Below are positions 34,250-34,701 of a stretch of DNA of 34,701 nucleotides, piece by piece. Location: the NCBI GenBank assembly GCA_039908345.1, contig JAMOBD010000032.1, positions 1 to 34,701 of the forward strand, given 5' to 3'. The stretch is from Magnetospirillum sp. WYHS-4. GTDB taxonomy: Bacteria; Pseudomonadota; Alphaproteobacteria; Rhodospirillales; GLO-3. Numbering within the stretch: position 1 is the stretch's first letter; every line of letters starts with the position of its first letter. The notes under the pieces were generated by a model that saw only the letters and a list, made by a program, of their open reading frames with translations, was not told where the DNA came from and made no database searches. A program made the position numbers and the translations under genes.

Positions 34250-34701
34250 GCCAGCTTCTCCCACAGGGCGCGGGCGCCCGCTTCCGCCATGTCGACGCTC
34301 AAGGAATCCATCAGGGTGCCGGAGGCCTTGGGATCGAAGTTGGGCGGGAAGATGTCGGCGTAGGGAATGGCGGTCTGCACGAAAGCCGCCTTGGGGCCCC
34401 AGGGGGCATACTGGTTGGCCGGGCTGGGCCCGAACAGGCCCAGGGTCGGAATGTCCGCCGCCGCCGCCAGATGCATCAGGCCGGAATCGTTACCCACGTA
34501 GAAAGCGCAGCGCCTCAGGCAGGCATAGGCCTCCAGCAGATCGAGGGCGCCCACCAAGTCGATGCGGCGTTCGGACGGAACGGCTTCCAGCAGCGCCAGC
34601 GCCTGGGGCCGTTCGTCGTCGCGCCCGAACAGGGCGACCCGGCCGCCCGGCAGGATGCCGCCCGGCCCGGTGAGGCGGGCGGCCAGTTCGGCGAAGCGCT
34701 C
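34246..34701 (-). CDS. Glycosyltransferase family 9 (heptosyltransferase-like), 5' end outside the window
   Basis: The last 151 residues are present, and the frame stays open to the right edge. The donor-site signature 'YVGNDSGLMHLAAAADIPTL' with 'LFGPSPANQYAPWGP' is that of the ADP-heptose:LPS heptosyltransferase family. The upstream part 'VALFGRDDERPQALALLEAV' fits the start of the C-terminal Rossmann domain. It is the first visible gene of the operon leading through GT2, GT4, GT4 and asnB, which suggests LPS core or O-chain assembly. Confidence 0.92.
   Translation of the reverse strand, partial: ERFAELAARLTGPGGILPGGRVALFGRDDERPQALALLEAVPSERRIDLVGALDLLEAYACLRRCAFYVGNDSGLMHLAAAADIPTLGLFGPSPANQYAPWGPKAAFVQTAIPYADIFPPNFDPKASGTLMDSLSVDMAEAGARALWEKLA

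Noticed and set aside
1-34701. CRISPR arrays, insertion sequences, rRNA genes, magnetosome genes
   Set aside because: No spaced direct repeats, transposase, rRNA or mam/mms genes were seen on either strand.

Overview
The window is high-GC DNA from an alphaproteobacterium, most likely a Rhodospirillales/Magnetospirillum-like spirillum. The reasons are a canonical CtrA (phospho-acceptor D51) beside fliI-fliJ, several small receiver proteins with a 'GPDRRR' tail, two single-domain bacteriohemerythrins, and a promoter upstream of tRNA-Val that resembles the Caulobacter-type pattern. The assignment is inference; no 16S or magnetosome gene is present.

Layout. 1-3.9 kb: a stand-alone receiver protein (+), then (-) a pentapeptide-repeat protein fused to a degenerate class III cyclase-like domain, followed by a pseudo-receiver with a long Pro-rich tail that starts at TTG. 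3.9-8.3 kb: a ferrous-iron and oxygen-binding block: hemerythrin, feoB, feoA with a Fur-like box over its promoter, a receiver whose phospho-acceptor Asp is Asn, and a second hemerythrin. 8.4-11.2 kb: a Zn/Cd/Pb-type P-ATPase with a divergent MerR-family regulator and a textbook 19-bp-spacer MerR promoter. 11.25-11.76 kb: an unknown protein made of two repeats. 11.8-19.8 kb: a complete kdpFABCDE operon (-), preceded by a 31-codon membrane micro-ORF. 20-22.6 kb: an S41 lipoprotein protease, possibly leaderless, and a UDP-glucuronate decarboxylase. 22.9-23.3 kb: tRNA-Val(CAC) followed by the last ~50 codons of a tyrosine recombinase, the scar of a lost integrative element. 23.3-26.7 kb: a degenerate OmpR-like regulator, a normal OmpR-like regulator and a cytoplasmic hybrid histidine kinase with Hpt. 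26.8-29.5 kb: ctrA divergent from fliI-fliJ, with a CtrA-like TTAA-N6-TTAA site between them. 29.5-34.7 kb: a GGDEF C-terminal scrap, then a tightly overlapping (-) operon of glycosyltransferases and an asparagine-synthase-type amidotransferase for a surface polysaccharide. It runs off the right edge in a GT9 glycosyltransferase.

The window is rich in signalling, and three receiver domains have lost key residues (844-2307, 7192-7695, 23255-24013). Metal and ion homeostasis (Feo, heavy-metal ATPase, Kdp) makes up most of the rest. The most unusual points are the pentapeptide/cyclase-like fusion with its pseudo-receiver neighbour, the FeoB whose P-loop lysine is valine, the micro-ORF heading the kdp operon, and the two-repeat orphan protein. 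Many long antisense open frames exist because of the GC bias and were left out.
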